Origin: CAYXDO01 sp964463485
GTDB taxonomy: Bacteria; Myxococcota; Kuafuiibacteriia; Kuafuiibacteriales; Kuafuiibacteriaceae
Length of the DNA stretch: 35,914 nt
Reading direction: 5' to 3'
NCBI GenBank assembly: GCA_964463485.1
Contig: CAYXDO010000108.1
Location: 1-35,914 of the forward strand
Of this stretch, positions 16,740 through 25,594 are shown in pieces. Both the position numbers and the translations under genes were made by a program. Each line of letters starts with the position of its first letter. The first letter of the stretch is position 1. The notes under the pieces are model-generated. The model made no database searches. It was not told the DNA's origin and saw nothing but the letters and a program-made list of their open reading frames with translations.

Positions 16740-17687
16740 CTACTCGTCATACTCGGAAGTGAAGTGGGCGCCGTCCGGCTTCAAGATCAGCTCGACCACC
16801 CCTGGGTTGGTCCTCAAAATCAGCCTATCTCCGCTCAGGACGAAGTCATAACTGAGCTTGGCCTCCAGATCGTAGCTCGTGGCTTCGGAGACGAAGAACG
16901 TGTCGCCGGCGCAGCGCGCGAACACCACGTAGTGCCTAGCGCAGCCTGCGACGAAGTTGAAGACTTGCTCCGCCGAGAGTGTGACGTCGATCTTTCCGTC
17001 TTCGAGGTTCGGTCGAGGACACCGCGAGGCTCGACTCTCGTCTTGTTTGATTCGGACGATCTCGCCTTCGAGGAGATCGCGCAGGGCCCGAATCAGAAAC
17101 GGCGCCGCGGTGACGGCGCAGCGCTCGAGGATGTCCTGGCCGTCCCAGCCGATCGGAGTGGCGTACGTTCCGGCCGCTACCACGTCACCGGAGTCTTCAC
17201 CCTTGTCGAGGATGTGGACGGCAAAACCAAGCTCCCGGTGGCCTCTCTTGAGCGCCCAGAAGAGCGGCGCGGGGCCTCGCTCCTGCGGAAGCCGGCCGGG
17301 ATGGAGGTTGAGCCCTCCGCGGGATGGAAGGGCGAGCAGCTCAGCCGGAAGCAGCCGATGAAATCCGGCGACTACGAACGCCTCGGGACGGACTCCGGCG
17401 ACCGCGCGGAGCACGCGCGGATCGCCGGGATGAGTTGCTTCGATGACGTCGACCCCGAGCTCGGACGCGCGTCGGGCGAGGCCGGTTCCTGGGTTCGCCG
17501 GGCGAAATACCCGTCCGAGCAACCCTGGTCGAGCGCGAAGGCGGCGCACGTTGGGAATTCGGCTGGGATCACCCAGCACGACGAGTCGCGGAAGAAATCC
17601 GCCGGCCGACAACAAGCTCAGAGTAACGCTCGAGAACACACTCTCGAGCCCGAAGAATACGAGGCTCCCTCCGTTCACGCTACTCAC
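16740..17687 (-). CDS. formyltransferase family protein (Fmt-like)
   Basis: A 315-residue protein with the Formyl_trans_N fold. The catalytic triad of the family is present with correct spacing: Asn127 and His129 in GGLNLHPG, and Asp165 in KGEDSGDVV, 36 residues on as in methionyl-tRNA formyltransferase. GRLPQERGPAPLFWAL corresponds to the SLLPRxRG substrate loop. The substrate is unknown: a formyl group from 10-formyl-tetrahydrofolate to an amine is expected, but its odd N-terminus and divergent C-terminus argue against the housekeeping Fmt; sugar-amine formyltransferases are another possibility. It may start at GTG 17687, overlapping the kinase stop (17680-17682), or at GTG 17678. In either case it is translationally coupled to the kinase. 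It converges with the formate dehydrogenase locus. Confidence 0.82.
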   Translation of the reverse strand: MSSVNGGSLVFFGLESVFSSVTLSLLSAGGFLPRLVVLGDPSRIPNVRRLRARPGLLGRVFRPANPGTGLARRASELGVDVIEATHPGDPRVLRAVAGVRPEAFVVAGFHRLLPAELLALPSRGGLNLHPGRLPQERGPAPLFWALKRGHRELGFAVHILDKGEDSGDVVAAGTYATPIGWDGQDILERCAVTAAPFLIRALRDLLEGEIVRIKQDESRASRCPRPNLEDGKIDVTLSAEQVFNFVAGCARHYVVFARCAGDTFFVSEATSYDLEAKLSYDFVLSGDRLILRTNPGVVELILKPDGAHFTSEYDE

Positions 17688-20600
17688 ACCCGACCGTGAG
17701 CGTCTTGCCCGCGATCGGTCGGATGTTCTTCTTCAGCGGTTTTCCGCCCTTGGGAGTGAGTGTGACTTGGTAGCCGCGCGGGCGAGCCTCGAGGCTCAGG
17801 GTCTGCTGAGTAACCGAGGCCCACGCACCCACTCCGTCGATGCGAGCGTCCATTTCGGAGTTGCAGCGCAAAACCACCTTCGCGTTCCCGGGCTTCGGGG
17901 CCGCCTTTTTGGGCTCAGCCTTCTTCGGCGGCGCCTTCTTTTCCGGAGGCTCCGGCTTCATCGGTGGCCTTGGCGCCGCAGCGTCCGGCGCGGCGTGGCC
18001 CGCGTCGGCCAGCGACGGAGGGGCCGTCATGGCGTCAGCTCCGAGAGGAGGACCCGCGTCCATACCGGAAAGCTCGGCGTCCCGCTGGCCTCCGTCGACC
18101 GCTGCGTCGCTGGAGTCCGAGATCGCCACCCCCCCCGAGGTGAGCGCGGGCTTGTCTGACTTGGAAGGCCGAGTGACTCCCGCATCGACTGCAGGGACTG
18201 CAGACTTCGCGGCCCGCAGCTTTCGAACCCAGGTCGCGCCCGCGAAGCTGAACAACACGATCGCGACGATCGCCAGACCAGCGGCGATGCGGTTGATCAT
18301 GACTCCCCTCCCCTCGATCGTCGAACGGGGGCGGATCGACTGAATCGGAGGGGAGACGGGCGCGTTCGGCGTGAGATCGGCGGTCTGAACGTCTGGGCGC
18401 TCCGGTGAGAGATCCGCGAAGCCCGTGGCCGTTGGCACCTGCTGCGGAGCGCTCGACTCCGCGCGCTCGGGCTGGGCCGGCGAAGGGAGCACGACCTCCT
18501 TGGTCCGATTGAATTCCTTGACCGCTCGCTGGCGCTCGACGACCGCACGAATTCGACGCTCCGCCGATGAGTTCATCCGAGACGGGGAGCGGCGATCGTC
18601 GTCGTCTAGATCTTCCTGGGGCTCTAGCTCGGACTCCTCTCTCGACCGGGCCCCGCCGGGCTCGAGCGCGAAGCTGTCCGAGAGTAGGCCTGGGATGCGC
18701 TCTCCATGGCGGAGCTCTCGCAAGTCTTCGAGCGCCTCTTCGTCCAAGTTGATACCATCGCCCGAGACGGACGCGCTCACGGATCTTGGACGCCCTACCG
18801 CTTCGAGCAGGGACACCGGTCGAGCGCGCGCGGCCTCGCGCGGGACTTCGGCATCCTCGGACAGGGACTCCGTGGACTCATGCTCGAACTCGGCGGGCTC
18901 CGATTGCGGATCGAACTCCCAAGGCTCCGCCCCGGTCGTGTCGAGCTGGGCGGCGGGGCTCGAAGCGTCCACGTGAGGAAACTCTTCGACCGACTGCAGC
19001 TCCTGCGATCGACTGGAGACGCTCGGAGCGATGACGGGCGCGCGCGAGCCTGCGAGCGGGCGACCGTCTGGGCCTTGCGCGCGCGAGGAGACGCGGCGGC
19101 CGGGGGCCTGGATCTCTTGAGACCGGCCGGTGACTTGGGGTCCGATGACGGCGTCATGGAGCTCCCCTGTCTCGGCCAGAGAACCTTCGTCATTGTCGAA
19201 GCCTGGCTCGGCGGATGAGGAGGCGTTGCGATCGAGGATCGACAGCATCCCGAAGAGCCCGGAAGCTCCGTCTTCGCCGAGCCGCCCGACTTCGCTCGGC
19301 GCTTGTCGGCGCGACAGCTGAGCGTCCTCGCCTTCGATGTTCGCGGTCTCGGACTCTTCGGCGCCGAACGAGATCGAGTCGGTCGGGGGATCGAGGTGAG
19401 CGGTGGCTCGATTGATTTTCGGAGCTGAGGACTGAGTCGAGCTCTCTTTTTCGACGACGGGGGCGCGAGGGACGGATCGTTCGAGGCCGTCGAGGTCACC
19501 CATCTTTCCGAGTAGACCTGCGAGGTCTCCGCCCACGGTGTGTTCGGGCGAGACTGATTTGTTGCGGAGTCGTTCGACCTCCGCCTCGATCTCGGCGGAC
19601 TCGGAGAGCGCCGCCAAGACTCCGGAGCTAGGCGCGCGGACAGTGGGGTCGCCACCCGATTTTAGGAGCTCCCCGAAATTGGTGGGTGCAAACTCCAACT
19701 CGGCCGGTGTCTCCTCGTCAGGGGCAAGGTTTCGTTGGTCGCCTTCCTTGCGTTCGGAGTCGCCGCGCTTCGACCGCGGCGGCGGCGCCGTCTCGGTCTT
19801 GGGTGCGGAGTTGGCGCGAGGACTCCGAGCGGCGGGTTTTGCAGTCGAGGTTTCGAGGTCGGGATGGTAAGTCTCGACCTCGCGCAGCGCAGGCAAGTCA
19901 GGACCAGATCTTCGCACCGCTTCGAGTCGCGATGGCTTGCGACTCACCTGAGATTCGGCTCCGCGGGGTCGACTCTGGATCGCCTTGACCTCACCGGACC
20001 GGGCCTCGTCGGTCTTGAGTGACTCCGTGGGCTCGTCGAGCGAACGACGGAGCGGCCGAGTCGCCTTTGCCGCGTCATCACCTTTCTTCGTGGACTCGTC
20101 CGCGACACTTCCTGCTTGGCGTAAGGACGGCCCTCTTCGTCGTGCCGAATCTTGAAGCCGCCGAAGCTCTTCCTGAACCTCTCGCTCCACCTCCTCCTCG
20201 TCTCGGCCGACGGTGACTTCGTCACCTCCGAAAGAAGCGTCGTTGCGAGTGGGAGGGGAAGATGTCGCAGTCTTCGCGTCGCGGTCCGGAGTCGACGCGC
20301 TCCGACGCGCCGGCATACTCAGCTCGGCGGTCGGCCCCGGAGTCTCGAGCGGAGGGACGGTGTTGCTCGAGAGCTCGATGAGGTCGCTCGCGTGAAGCTC
20401 CCAAAGTGATGAGTCTTCCTCGCCGTCGAGGAGCTCCGTGGACTCTCCTTCTCCATCGTTGCGTTCGATGGGTCCGGGCATCTCCACGTCGACGCCGCCG
20501 TCGAGGGTCGCTCCGTCGACGGTCTCACCGTCCTCCGGTTCGCTGGTCTCCATCGTCGCGGCGGGCCCGAAGCCCGTGCTCGCGCTGACGACCGGCACCC

Positions 20601-22101
20601 CTCCGTACGGCGTCACGCTGCCCGTGCCGTCGGTCGCCGAGACGTCTCTGTTCGGCGCCCGGGCCTTTCGGTCCCCCTCCGCGCGCGCCCGCTCGGCAGG
20701 ATCGAGCGCCCCGGTGGTTTGGTCCCACGGTCGCAGCTTGGCCGCGAGCGAGACCGCTTCGATCAGCCCCGTCGGGTGGTCCGTGTCGTCGTCGTCGTGG
20801 TCGGGCCGATCAGCCCACGCGTCCTCGTGGTCGGCCTCGTCCGTCTCCCGCTCTTCGATAGACCCAGCGGGCCGAGCCGCGATTCGCGCGGGGATCGGTC
20901 GGCGCGAAGAAACTTCCGGCCGTGGAAGCGGCGCGGGCTCGAGCTCTGCGTCGCTGCCGTCCGTCGATTCGTCGCCAAAATCCACCTGCGCACCTTCGAC
21001 TTGCTCCTCGCCGGTCGGGATGGAGTCCTCCCGAACCGGGAGCTTGGCGTCGATGGGGCTCCTGCGCCCGCTGGTCGTCGGTCTGCGGCCCTTGCCCTGA
21101 GCCGCCTGGGCCGCGGCGGCGATCAAGCGCGACAGGCCGGGCGCGTCGTGGTTCTCCGTTTCGTCCGACAGGAAGAGCTCGTGCATGAAACGCGCGAGCT
21201 TCTTGGGGCCCTCCTTGGGGCCAACATCCACACCAGAGCGAAACGTGTAGTCGTCGAGCGCGGCGTGCAGCGCGAGCGTGGTCTGAAATCGATCGGCGGC
21301 GTCTCGCGAGAGCGCGCGAAGCACAGTGCGCTCGAGCTCGAAAGCCAAATCGGGGCGATAGTGGCGTGGCGGCGGGTCGATCACCGCGTCGCGGACACGC
21401 TCGAGCACGATCAAATCGCTTCGGCCCGCGAACAATCGATGGCCGGTGAGGAGCTCGTAGAGAAGGATTCCCACCGCGAACACATCCGCCCGGTGATCGA
21501 TCGGCCGGCCCATCACTTGCTCGGGCGCCATGTAACCGAACTTGCCTTTGAGGATTCCGGTCGCGGTCTTCTCGCGTGTCGACGCTTTGGCGATGCCGAA
21601 GTCGCCGATCTTCACCTCGCCGTCGTAGGACAACATCACGTTGGACGGAGACACGTCGCGATGGATGATCCCGAGCAGCTTTCCGTCCTCGCCCTGAAAG
21701 TTGTGGGCGTAGTCGAGTCCCTTGAGGACCTGCATGACGATGTAGAGCGCGAGATCGGTGGGGAACGGCATTCGCTTCTTGGCGCAGGCCGCGAGCGTCT
21801 TCAGCAGGTCGCGGCCGTGGACGTACTCCATCGCGATGAAGTACTGATCTTCGACCTCTCCGAGGTGGTAGACCTCCACGATGTTCCGGTGTCGAAGGTT
21901 CTGGCAGAGCCGCGCTTCCTCGACGAACATGCGGACGAATTGCTCGTCGCCGGAGAGCTGCGGGAGGATTCGCTTGATGACGAGTCGACGGCCGAGGCCG
22001 CGAGAGGGCTCCGTGGCAAGGAAGATCTCGGCCATCCCGCCGGCGCCGATGCGCTCGGTGAGGACGTAACTTCCGAACTCGACCGGGAAGGCGCTCTCCA
22101 T
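17680..22101 (-). CDS. large membrane Ser/Thr protein kinase with long acidic linker and PEGA-like tail
   Basis: Encodes 1473 residues from ATG 22101, chosen because the kinase domain begins right after it; the frame is open to 22377. Residues 10-290 are a complete Hanks-type kinase: IGAGGMAE (18-25), Lys43, Glu62, HRD (147-149) followed by VSPSN instead of the common LKPxN, DFG (167-169) and APE (192-194). About 330-1260 is a low-complexity linker very rich in Glu, Asp, Ser and Pro with no recognisable fold. Met1268 begins a membrane segment (AAGLAIVAIVLFSFAGATWV), followed by a Pro/Lys-rich spacer (KKAPPKKAEPKKAA) and a PEGA-like beta domain at about 1405-1473. The kinase is cytoplasmic and the tail exported. 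Such kinases are abundant in myxobacteria; the partner is unknown. Confidence 0.9.
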   Translation of the reverse strand: MESAFPVEFGSYVLTERIGAGGMAEIFLATEPSRGLGRRLVIKRILPQLSGDEQFVRMFVEEARLCQNLRHRNIVEVYHLGEVEDQYFIAMEYVHGRDLLKTLAACAKKRMPFPTDLALYIVMQVLKGLDYAHNFQGEDGKLLGIIHRDVSPSNVMLSYDGEVKIGDFGIAKASTREKTATGILKGKFGYMAPEQVMGRPIDHRADVFAVGILLYELLTGHRLFAGRSDLIVLERVRDAVIDPPPRHYRPDLAFELERTVLRALSRDAADRFQTTLALHAALDDYTFRSGVDVGPKEGPKKLARFMHELFLSDETENHDAPGLSRLIAAAAQAAQGKGRRPTTSGRRSPIDAKLPVREDSIPTGEEQVEGAQVDFGDESTDGSDAELEPAPLPRPEVSSRRPIPARIAARPAGSIEERETDEADHEDAWADRPDHDDDDTDHPTGLIEAVSLAAKLRPWDQTTGALDPAERARAEGDRKARAPNRDVSATDGTGSVTPYGGVPVVSASTGFGPAATMETSEPEDGETVDGATLDGGVDVEMPGPIERNDGEGESTELLDGEEDSSLWELHASDLIELSSNTVPPLETPGPTAELSMPARRSASTPDRDAKTATSSPPTRNDASFGGDEVTVGRDEEEVEREVQEELRRLQDSARRRGPSLRQAGSVADESTKKGDDAAKATRPLRRSLDEPTESLKTDEARSGEVKAIQSRPRGAESQVSRKPSRLEAVRRSGPDLPALREVETYHPDLETSTAKPAARSPRANSAPKTETAPPPRSKRGDSERKEGDQRNLAPDEETPAELEFAPTNFGELLKSGGDPTVRAPSSGVLAALSESAEIEAEVERLRNKSVSPEHTVGGDLAGLLGKMGDLDGLERSVPRAPVVEKESSTQSSAPKINRATAHLDPPTDSISFGAEESETANIEGEDAQLSRRQAPSEVGRLGEDGASGLFGMLSILDRNASSSAEPGFDNDEGSLAETGELHDAVIGPQVTGRSQEIQAPGRRVSSRAQGPDGRPLAGSRAPVIAPSVSSRSQELQSVEEFPHVDASSPAAQLDTTGAEPWEFDPQSEPAEFEHESTESLSEDAEVPREAARARPVSLLEAVGRPRSVSASVSGDGINLDEEALEDLRELRHGERIPGLLSDSFALEPGGARSREESELEPQEDLDDDDRRSPSRMNSSAERRIRAVVERQRAVKEFNRTKEVVLPSPAQPERAESSAPQQVPTATGFADLSPERPDVQTADLTPNAPVSPPIQSIRPRSTIEGRGVMINRIAAGLAIVAIVLFSFAGATWVRKLRAAKSAVPAVDAGVTRPSKSDKPALTSGGVAISDSSDAAVDGGQRDAELSGMDAGPPLGADAMTAPPSLADAGHAAPDAAAPRPPMKPEPPEKKAPPKKAEPKKAAPKPGNAKVVLRCNSEMDARIDGVGAWASVTQQTLSLEARPRGYQVTLTPKGGKPLKKNIRPIAGKTLTVGCE

Positions 22102-22227
22102 GCGTACGGCGGCTCTTGCCCTCCGCAGCTCGCGGCTGCTCGGAGCGACCTGAAGCGAATGGTAGCAAAACGTCTCGCGAATGTGCTGAACGTCCTCGCG
22201 GCGCTCAGACCCGACAGGAGGATTCGC

Positions 22228-23499
22228 ATGGCCGCGCTCGCGAACGGGCTCCTCGCGCTCGGCCTCGCGACGTCGCCGAGCCCGTCGTGGGCCAACCCGT
22301 GCGAACGCGCTCGAGCGGCCACCGACGGGCTCCTGCTGGAGCTTCGAGGAGACTGGGCGCTTCGCTTGGCCCCGCACTTGAGCGCCTCAGGCGTCCCGGC
22401 GCTCGCCGACCTCACCAGGCGGGGAGACGACGACTCCTCGGCCTTCGCGGCGTTGTCCCTCGGACTGAGCCGCCAATCCGCGGCGCTGTCTGCTTTGCGC
22501 GAGAGCGCACCTCGCGGAGGGCGTCTGGCGAGACTCGGCTGGGCCCTGGGACTGTTGGCCCTGGGCGACGCCACCGCCACCGCCACCATCGCCAACTCGA
22601 TCGACCATGGATCCGAGGCGGAGCGACGCCTCGCCGCAGACGCCCTCGGGCGAATGCGTACGATTCGCGCGGGAATCCTCCTGAGCCCCCTCCTTCGCGA
22701 CCCCGACCCACTCACACGTGTCCTGGCCGCGCGCAGGGCCGAATGGGTCAAACCGCTGAAATCTCGCCGCGCCCTCGAGGAGCTCGCTGATTGGCCGGAG
22801 CCCAAGATCCACCTGGCCGCAGCCCGCGCCCTCGCCAAACGACATTTCTACGGTCGCGCGCTCGAGGTGCTCGGCCAGCCCGAGCGATCTCGGCACGACG
22901 CTCGACGCCTAGGGAGAGAAAGCGCGGCGGTTGCCGTGCGAGCCGCGCTCAAGTCGACCGACGCGCTGGCTCTCCCAGCCGCCCTCGGCGTCGCCGCAGC
23001 CGCGGGCGTGAAGAGCGCGCTGCTCAAGCGCATCGTGGGCGAGCGCGCGACCGGTGAACTGTTCGCGATTCGATGGCTCGAAGGTGAGACCGCTGCCCTC
23101 GCTGGGATCGCAGAAGCAGACGCTCCCACTGCCCGACAGATCATCGTCGCGCTGTTCGCTTACAGCGGCGCGGAGATCTCTCGCATCAGACTCGCCGAAG
23201 GTCGCGCGAAGGAGCTCGCGCCCATCCTCGAACGTTGGATCGTCACGCGAACCGTCGACGAGGACGCCGCGTCCTGGGCGATCCGCGCGATCGCGAAGCT
23301 CGATCCAAGCGCCGGCCTGAGCGTGGCCAAAGCCCGCGTTCTCGGCCCCGAAGGGCCCGCACAACGAACGGCCCTGCGCACGATCGGCCGCTTCGGAACT
23401 GACCCTCTCGACGCGCTCGCCCCCGGAGAACGTTCGAAACACCTCCCAACGCGGGCCGTCGCGTTTCGGGCGGCCGTCGAGATCTGCCGTCGGCAGTAG
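22228..23499 (+). CDS. secreted HEAT-repeat-like protein
   Basis: Encodes 423 residues. ATG 22228 is preferred over upstream in-frame starts because AGGAGGA lies at 22216-22222 and because it gives a good signal peptide: MAALANGLLALGLATSP then SPSWA, with cleavage before NPCE. The mature protein is almost all alpha-helical, Ala/Leu/Arg-rich, with about 30-residue helical pairs (AERRLAADALGRMRTI; DPLTRVLAARRAEWV; PKIHLAAARALAKRH; AVAFRAAVEICRRQ) as in HEAT or PBS-lyase-like repeats, so it is probably a periplasmic scaffold. No catalytic site is seen. It diverges from the kinase gene across a 126-bp gap that must contain both promoters, and converges with the gene ending at 23523. A link with the kinase is possible but unproven. 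Confidence 0.75.
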   Translation: MAALANGLLALGLATSPSPSWANPCERARAATDGLLLELRGDWALRLAPHLSASGVPALADLTRRGDDDSSAFAALSLGLSRQSAALSALRESAPRGGRLARLGWALGLLALGDATATATIANSIDHGSEAERRLAADALGRMRTIRAGILLSPLLRDPDPLTRVLAARRAEWVKPLKSRRALEELADWPEPKIHLAAARALAKRHFYGRALEVLGQPERSRHDARRLGRESAAVAVRAALKSTDALALPAALGVAAAAGVKSALLKRIVGERATGELFAIRWLEGETAALAGIAEADAPTARQIIVALFAYSGAEISRIRLAEGRAKELAPILERWIVTRTVDEDAASWAIRAIAKLDPSAGLSVAKARVLGPEGPAQRTALRTIGRFGTDPLDALAPGERSKHLPTRAVAFRAAVEICRRQ

Positions 23500-23522
23500 C
23501 CTCGACGCGCTCCCGCACATCG

Positions 23523-24884
23523 TCAGCTCACCTCGAACAACTCGGAGGGCTCGACGGCGTGCACCGACACTTCGACGCCAGCGCTCACGGTCCTCGCACC
23601 CATCGGCCGAAGCACGTGGTCCTCGTCTCCGATCTCGAGCAAGACCTTGCCGCGCCCAAGCACGAACGAACGCTCATACTGCGTCGCCGAGATCCGTAGA
23701 CCCCGCCCGCGATCGAGGCTCACACATCGGACGCAGTGCGAAGGTCGATCGACGAGCGTCCGGAGCTCGAGCACGTCCGGCGGCGCGGCCACAGGTGCTT
23801 GGGACGCTAAGGACTCCGAAGATGCCGCAATGGGTGCCTGGGGCGCTAAGGACTCCGAAGATGCCGCGACGGGTGCTTGGGACGCTGAGGCCTCCGAAGG
23901 TGCAGCGACGACTGCTTGGGACGCTGAGGACTCCGAAGATGCAGCGACGACCGCTTGGGGCGCTAAGGACTCCGAAGACGCAGCGACAGCTGCTTGGGGC
24001 GCTGAGGATTCCAAAGATGCAGCGACAGCTGCTTGGGGCGCTGAGGATTCCAAAGATGCAGCGACAGCTGCTTGGGGCGCTGAGGACTCAGGTCGCGGCG
24101 CCCGCCCGAGGTCGTTCACCGCGCGACGCCACCCTCGAATCACGAGCGACGGAAACGTCTTCGCGAGCTTCTCTCCGGAGATCGGCGGAAGCAGTGAGGC
24201 CTTGGCCATGGGCTCCGCCTTCACCGTCCCTTCTCGCCCAAGGACTTGCGAGATGGCTCGAGCCAAGTCGAGTCGGCTCACGGGCAGCTCCATCGGAGCC
24301 ACGTGAAAGACACCGGACTGCCCAGCCTGGATCAGCGCGTGCAAGGCCAGGCCGACGTCATACGCGGCGACCGGAGATACGAGCTCTTGATTCTCGGAGC
24401 CACGCGACTCCAGACGCCGAGCCTCTCGCTCGAGCCCATCACTGAGCACGAGGCCCGTGCGCAACACCAAGGTCCGGCGCGAGGTCCGAAGAAACAACGT
24501 CTCGCCGCGGGACCGGCTCTCCGAGATGACGCTGCTCGGCGCTTGCGGGTCGTCCTCCGAAAACGGCCCCCCCCGCCGTCCGAACACCACAGAAGTCGAC
24601 AAGAGCACCGCCAACGCCTTGTGCTTCATGCTCGCCGCGGCCACGTGGATGGCGCTCTCCGCGTTGAGCGAGAAGGCGAGGTCGGGATCAATCACCTCCC
24701 CTTCGTCGACGCCTGCCGCGTGAACGACAGCGGTGACCCCGACCTCGTCGGCGCGGCGGATCACGCTCCGCATGTCCGAAATATCCGTGTGCGCGTCGAC
24801 GACGACGTCGCGACCTTGGTCGACGAGGGCCCGCTCGATCCCACGAGCCACCGACAACGTTTTGGCAAAAATGAGCACGGTCAT
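23523..24884 (-). CDS. degenerate RmlD/SDR-like protein with repeat linker and cupin-like tail
   Basis: Encodes 453 residues from ATG 24884, which overlaps the previous stop (ATGA). Residues 1-265 follow the extended SDR/RmlD pattern: VVHAAGV, LLSTSVVFGRRGGPFSEDDP, a VLRTGLVLSDG strand and GVFHVAP. Two essential motifs are lost. The GxxGxxG dinucleotide loop reads FAKTLSVARGI, and the catalytic YxxxK (VYGRSKLAGE in active enzymes) reads VISESRSRGE. It is therefore probably not a dehydrogenase. A linker of eight 13-residue Ala/Ser/Gln/Pro repeats (ESSAPQAAVAASL type) follows. The last 80 residues (SATQYERSFVLGRGKVLLEIGDE and following) resemble a small cupin beta-barrel, without a clear metal site. 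It is the last gene of a five-gene coupled operon. Confidence 0.72.
   Translation of the reverse strand: MTVLIFAKTLSVARGIERALVDQGRDVVVDAHTDISDMRSVIRRADEVGVTAVVHAAGVDEGEVIDPDLAFSLNAESAIHVAAASMKHKALAVLLSTSVVFGRRGGPFSEDDPQAPSSVISESRSRGETLFLRTSRRTLVLRTGLVLSDGLEREARRLESRGSENQELVSPVAAYDVGLALHALIQAGQSGVFHVAPMELPVSRLDLARAISQVLGREGTVKAEPMAKASLLPPISGEKLAKTFPSLVIRGWRRAVNDLGRAPRPESSAPQAAVAASLESSAPQAAVAASLESSAPQAAVAASSESLAPQAVVAASSESSASQAVVAAPSEASASQAPVAASSESLAPQAPIAASSESLASQAPVAAPPDVLELRTLVDRPSHCVRCVSLDRGRGLRISATQYERSFVLGRGKVLLEIGDEDHVLRPMGARTVSAGVEVSVHAVEPSELFEVS
23778..24089 (-). repeat. 39-bp in-frame minisatellite, eight copies
   Basis: Eight 39-bp units (312 bp in total) encode the Ala-rich linker of the gene at 23523-24884. 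Near 24000-24077 two neighbouring units are identical, while the other copies have diverged by substitutions without any length change. The array is confined to the linker between the two folded parts. Confidence 0.88.
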
Positions 24885-25594
24885 CGATTCACCACCACGA
24901 TCGCTCCCTCCGCGATCTCGCCCAAGCGAGCGCGCGCCGACTCCGCCGCCTTGGCGCTGACGAATCGGCCCACGCGGACGCGAAACCACACGCCCTTGCC
25001 TTCGACCTCCGAACGGACCAGGGCAATTGGCAGATCGCCGAGCGCCACGGCGACGCTGCTCGAGCTCGCAAAACGCTCCGCCTCCTCCTCCGTCGGGAAC
25101 GCACGAATTTGCAGGCTGTAGGTGAGGTCCTCACGCCGACCGGCCACCGTGGAAGTTCCCGCGTCCCCGTCTCCGTCCAGCAACGCGTCTCCATACGCCG
25201 CATCCTCGCTGCCACCCTCGCCCACGTCGGTCGGCTCGGACACCTCGGCATCGCGATCCTCGACCCCATCGAGAACGCCGGGCAGCCCGATCACCTCGGC
25301 CGGGACCAACTCACCTGGGACCCCTGACACCTCGGGTTGGGGCGCCTGCCGAGTGCCCGGATCCGGCTTCGGATCCGGCTTCGGCACGAGGCGATCGGGA
25401 ACGACGCGTGAGTCCCCATGGGAAAAAAGGGAGATGACGGACCACCCGGCAACGATCACCGCAAGGCCGAACAGAGCTCTCCACAGAGTTTGACGATCAA
25501 ATCCCGCGCGGCGCTGATGGCGCTTCGACCGGTGCTTCGCAGCCCCTTCAGGGACCACGGTTCCGGTCGAGCGAGGCCGCTCCGGCTCAACCAC
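24881..25594 (-). CDS. SPOR-domain membrane protein
   Basis: A 237-residue bitopic inner-membrane protein. GTG 25594 is chosen because it overlaps the previous stop (GTGGTTGA); the open frame extends further up only inside the neighbouring gene. A basic cytoplasmic N-terminus (KHRSKRHQRR) precedes one membrane segment at about 39-58 (ALFGLAVIVAGWSVISLF). Then come a Pro/Asp/Glu-rich periplasmic spacer and a C-terminal SPOR domain at about 165-237 (YSLQIRAFPTEEEAERF; VWFRVRVGRFVSAKAAESAR). SPOR domains bind peptidoglycan denuded of stem peptides, often at the septum, so this protein should be located at the cell wall. Its place between two surface-lipoprotein genes and the degenerate SDR gene suggests that the operon serves the envelope. 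Confidence 0.87.
   Translation of the reverse strand: MVEPERPRSTGTVVPEGAAKHRSKRHQRRAGFDRQTLWRALFGLAVIVAGWSVISLFSHGDSRVVPDRLVPKPDPKPDPGTRQAPQPEVSGVPGELVPAEVIGLPGVLDGVEDRDAEVSEPTDVGEGGSEDAAYGDALLDGDGDAGTSTVAGRREDLTYSLQIRAFPTEEEAERFASSSSVAVALGDLPIALVRSEVEGKGVWFRVRVGRFVSAKAAESARARLGEIAEGAIVVVNR

Noticed and set aside
16585..16762. Small gene starting GTG 16585 after the ferredoxin subunit (VKLLICRGLGADAIP...)
   Set aside because: The start overlaps the previous stop, which is attractive, but the 58-residue product resembles nothing I know, has Arg/Pro/Gln-rich shadow composition and runs into the converging formyltransferase gene.
20719..22227. A 926-residue plus-strand protein running from 20719 into the HEAT-like gene
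   Set aside because: Its first part lies opposite the kinase gene, which has unmistakable motifs; the real start at 22228 has a strong ribosome binding site and a signal peptide.
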